This document shows positions 61,066-64,000 of a stretch of DNA of 64,000 nucleotides, piece after piece (position 1 is the stretch's first letter; each line of letters starts with the position of its first letter). The position numbers and the translations under genes are program-made. Location: NCBI GenBank assembly GCA_021904315.1, contig CM038911.1:8343390-8407389 (forward strand), in the 5' to 3' direction. Below the pieces are notes generated by a model. The model did no database searches. It saw only the letters and a list, made by a program, of their open reading frames with translations, and was not told the origin of the DNA. The DNA comes from Sphagnum magellanicum (taxonomy: Eukaryota > Streptophyta > Sphagnopsida > Sphagnales > Sphagnaceae).

Positions 61066-63746
61066 TCAGGAAACTAGTTTTGATGCCCCTCTTTTGAATT
61101 TTTGGAATTCAACAATCTGAAGGTAAGATTTCTGCTTCCGAAAGTGTTTCCTAGCTACAAGATGGTAAACACCTTCTGGTTCCATATTGGCAACTTCAAA
61201 TGTCCAATGCAGTGCTGTGGCTATCTTTGATATCCGATGAATCATCTCCTCAGTGTCCCGCACAACCACCATCCCGCCAGGTCGGAGGATTCGATCCATC
61301 TCTAGACCAACTTCAGCAAGAGAGCACCTGCAAAATACTCATATTAATGGGTGACTCAGAGTGTAACAAAAGGTCATAATGGATTAACTTTTGCACATCT
61401 GCATTCCCCTGTCTTGGACAGATTGCTGTGTTCAGAGATACATTTCTACAACTGTGAGATATGGATAACCCTGAAAGGATAGAAGTAACAGAACCTTTGT
61501 GCAGTGCTTTGCATCAAGTTGGAAACATGGATGAGATCATAAGTGCGCGGGTATGTCGAAAATGGCTCACACCTACAAATAAACAAAAAAAAATAGCAAA
61601 TTTTAGGTCATCCTCACTCATGTTTTTGTGTTTCAATCTGTGCACACTAAGAAGGTGCATAGAAAATTTGTCAGTGAGGGATACTTGCCAGTCGTGAAGA
61701 ACTCCAATCAGTCCACGGTCGAATATAGCATGAAGGGTATTAGGCACCCCAAAGGCTGGCACAACATTCATAACCCATACAGGCTCACTCACAAGGTTGG
61801 CAGCAAAGCCTCCATATCCAGAATTCATGTCCATGATATTCCGAAACTCTGGAGATCCAATCTTTAAATGAAGAGTCTGCAAAAATTATAGATGGACAGA
61901 GAAACATATCCCAAACCACAGAGTTAAAGTAAACATCAGAGAAGTACCAATGATACACCTGCGCCTACAAATGGTCAGAAAAGCTCTGTAACTATTGATG
62001 ATCAAATGGCATGAAAGACACTGCTAAGTACATAGAGAAAAGGTGATTAGTGTTCATCCTTGCTTTAGTCTTATAGCCTCCCTGTTATAGCTTCTGAATG
62101 CTCCAAGGCAATGACTACAACTTGCCCACTGTATCCATTTATTTTATCACTTTACAATGGCAGACCATTAGATGATTTCTTTTGTTCATATGGAGGTGAA
62201 TAGTACAGAGCAACATCACCTTTCAAGCCAACATTGCAGGATAAAATCAGGATGACCTAGGTGAGTAGCACTAACCTTTTTGTAATAGTCCAGGATACTC
62301 TTCCAAGTATGTATGTCTGACTTAAACTGCTCTGATTCATGATTTGACATAATGAGTCGCAGAGGCACTTTCTCCAGTCGTTCAGGCCATTTGGGAAGTA
62401 TTGGGTTCATTCCCTCTCCCAAATCATCAAAAGCTGTTGGTCGGGTGATGCAATAATCCAATGGGACATACCTAGGGCATCAGAACAACACAGATTATAA
62501 ACTACTTAAGATCTTGACAGTATATATGTTTCTCTAAATTCTGCATATGCTGTTGTGCTTTCTTTCTATCCATTGGATTCTAAAGAAAGAATAGGTAAAA
62601 TGTCTTATAAACAATTTGATAAACATGTATATGTCCTTGATTGAGATGAAACACTACTTCAAGAAATTTACATGCTTCACTTACCTCTCACTGGTTAGGA
62701 CTGGTTTACATTTACATGTGAACAGCTGGATTCAAACAGAAGATTGCAGGCTCAATACTCACCAAGCTTTGTCAGCATCATTCTCTTTAGGACAAATTGC
62801 TGGTTGCTCATGCTGGTGGCTGTGACATGAAGAGTTCATGGGCTTCTGCCAAATAACAGTACTGTCTCCAACTTCAACCTGAGTATAGCATAGTCTTTGT
62901 GTCACAAGCTCTTGAAGCTCCTCCAAGCATGTCTTTTGAAATGGCTGGAGCTCCAGTGCAACAGAAAACACAAAGAAGCCACCACCCCGAAGCAGTCGGT
63001 CCACTTCCATGAAATATGAGCCATCTGCTCACAGTCATCTGCCATTTCAGGTTGATTACAAACACGGGTTGCCTAATTGTCCTCTCCCTCTCTCTTGTCC
63101 AGGAAGAACCCTTTTAGCAATGTGGCTTTGTCAAGCTAGCCTCATGAGTACATTCTTTTTCTCAAAGAGCTTCCACTTTACACATGCGGGGAGAGCAACA
63201 ACTGCACCTCAAGATTTAGATGGCTCATAACAAGCCAAAGGTATTCATAGGGACAACTATACACAATTCTGTTCACATACAATTGAGGTGTAACTCCTAC
63301 TTTGAAAGAGTAATTGGGGCATTTAGGGGTGCAGTCTGCAGTCACATTGTGCAGGCTGAGCATTTATACAGATGAAATGACAAACAGAGCAGAGCTTGAT
63401 TTTCGCAACTTATTCCAACAGCTCTTCATGCATTGTAACTGTTGCAAATCCAGAGAGAACAGTCCAACAGACAGAGAGAGCAGCAAGAGAGATGAAAGAG
63501 AAAATGTTTTGTAAGGGAGGGGGAAGGGGACGCACTATTGGCAGTGAAATATAGGAGACAGCGAGAGCAGTGGACAAGATCATAGGAGAATGATGGAAAG
63601 GGAAGACGTAGGGTGCCCATTGCACCCACAAATGCAGGTATCCCACGCTCCAAAGCAAATTGCACCTGGGGCTTGCGGGAGTCTCGGGGTGCAAATGACA
63701 TTGTAAGGACATCCTTGCTCAGCAAATATGCCCCAAAACTCGCATC
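61066..63746 (-). CDS. PMT/DUF248 family putative methyltransferase, 5' end outside window
   Basis: Plant PMT proteins (Methyltransf_29, DUF248; the QUA2/QUA3-like family) are Golgi type II membrane proteins thought to methylate pectin. Six exons join in frame on the minus strand: 63536-63746, 62763-63024, 62276-62471, 61689-61876, 61495-61572 and 61066-61327, giving 398 residues. Motifs in order: DASFGAYLLSKDVLTMSFAP, QFALERGIPAFVG, DLVHCSRCLLYFT, EVDRLLRGGGFFVFS (usually PGG), [50 protein letters not shown] and EMDRILRPGGMVVVRDT. The SAM motif I (GCG) and the N-terminal anchor would be on exons beyond 63746. The intron 61573-61688 begins with GC rather than GT. No stop or frameshift is seen. 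Confidence 0.92.
61573..61688 (-). other. GC-AG intron in the PMT-like gene
   Basis: The exon ends …CATGACTG and the intron begins gcaagtatcc, ending tttatttgtag. Using this GC donor gives [15 protein letters not shown], the conserved family reading. The nearby GT, three bases further on, would read into a TGA right after the junction. The donor CTG|GCAAGT is close to the known GC-donor consensus. Confidence 0.85.
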
Positions 63747-64000
63747 CTGGAGATATTTATCAGAAAATAAGAAGCTCAGATGGATGCTTTTCCCTGTTGA
63801 CTGTCTAACAGAAGCTCAAATCATAGAAATCAGAGTAAAATGTTGACATGTACTGCTCTAGGATTGTCTAACTGAGGGAACACCACCAAACTGCACAGCA
63901 AATCAAGATTTTAAGTCAAGCCTAGTACACTCCTCATGCTGTTGTCAATGCTGCTGACATATCACTGTGGGTAGAACACAACATGAACAAATTAAACAGG
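63747..64000 (-). other. Probable intron of the PMT-like gene
   Basis: The acceptor aaatatctccag lies at 63747-63758. The remaining bases to the window edge show no segment resembling the expected SAM motif I exon, so this is probably intron. Confidence 0.5.

Overview
This window is nuclear DNA from a land plant. The evidence is plant-specific genes (a Dof zinc-finger factor, a PTM-like PHD protein, a DUF248-type putative methyltransferase), GT-AG introns, TTTAGGG-type telomere-like motifs inside a tandem repeat, and layers of plant transposons. The AT-rich, transposon-loaded intergenic space and the flavour of the repeats suggest a fern, lycophyte or gymnosperm rather than a compact flowering-plant genome. 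That placement is inference; the species cannot be named from this sequence alone.

Layout. 1-5.1 kb: the 3' half of a PTM-like chromatin/PHD gene (+), with an unusual Lys/Glu-rich helical insertion. 5-10.7 kb: AT-rich intergenic DNA with a 63-bp tandem repeat carrying CCCTAAA motifs. 10.7-24.9 kb: a decayed hAT-type transposase gene (+) split by a CACTA element of about 10 kb (11626-21605). The CACTA element is flanked by the duplicated trinucleotide TTG and itself carries a captured LTR-retrotransposon fragment. 25-28 kb: AT-rich DNA with repeated blocks leading into the Dof gene (28935-30311, +). 32.7-34.3 kb: an actin-depolymerizing factor gene (-), with a 173-bp tandem duplication downstream and a 54-bp minisatellite just upstream of its leader. 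35.7-38.6 kb: a decayed LINE (-). 42.97-45.96 kb: a nine-exon patatin-like phospholipase gene (-). 49.3-52 kb: a decayed Ty1/copia element (-). 55.7-57.2 kb: a pfkB carbohydrate kinase pseudogene (-) with an in-frame stop, frameshifts and a lost anion-hole glycine. 57.6-59.97 kb: a decayed Ty3/gypsy fragment (+). 61.07 kb to beyond the right-hand part of the window: a DUF248/PMT-type putative methyltransferase (-), 5' part missing, containing one clear GC-AG intron.

The four apparently intact genes (Dof, ADF, patatin-like, PMT-like) and the partial PTM-like gene do not form a pathway; they are ordinary neighbours in a plant chromosome. The most informative structures are the nested transposons, the minisatellite beside the ADF gene, the helical insertion in the PTM-like protein and the pfkB pseudogene. 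I found no convincing new multi-gene system.
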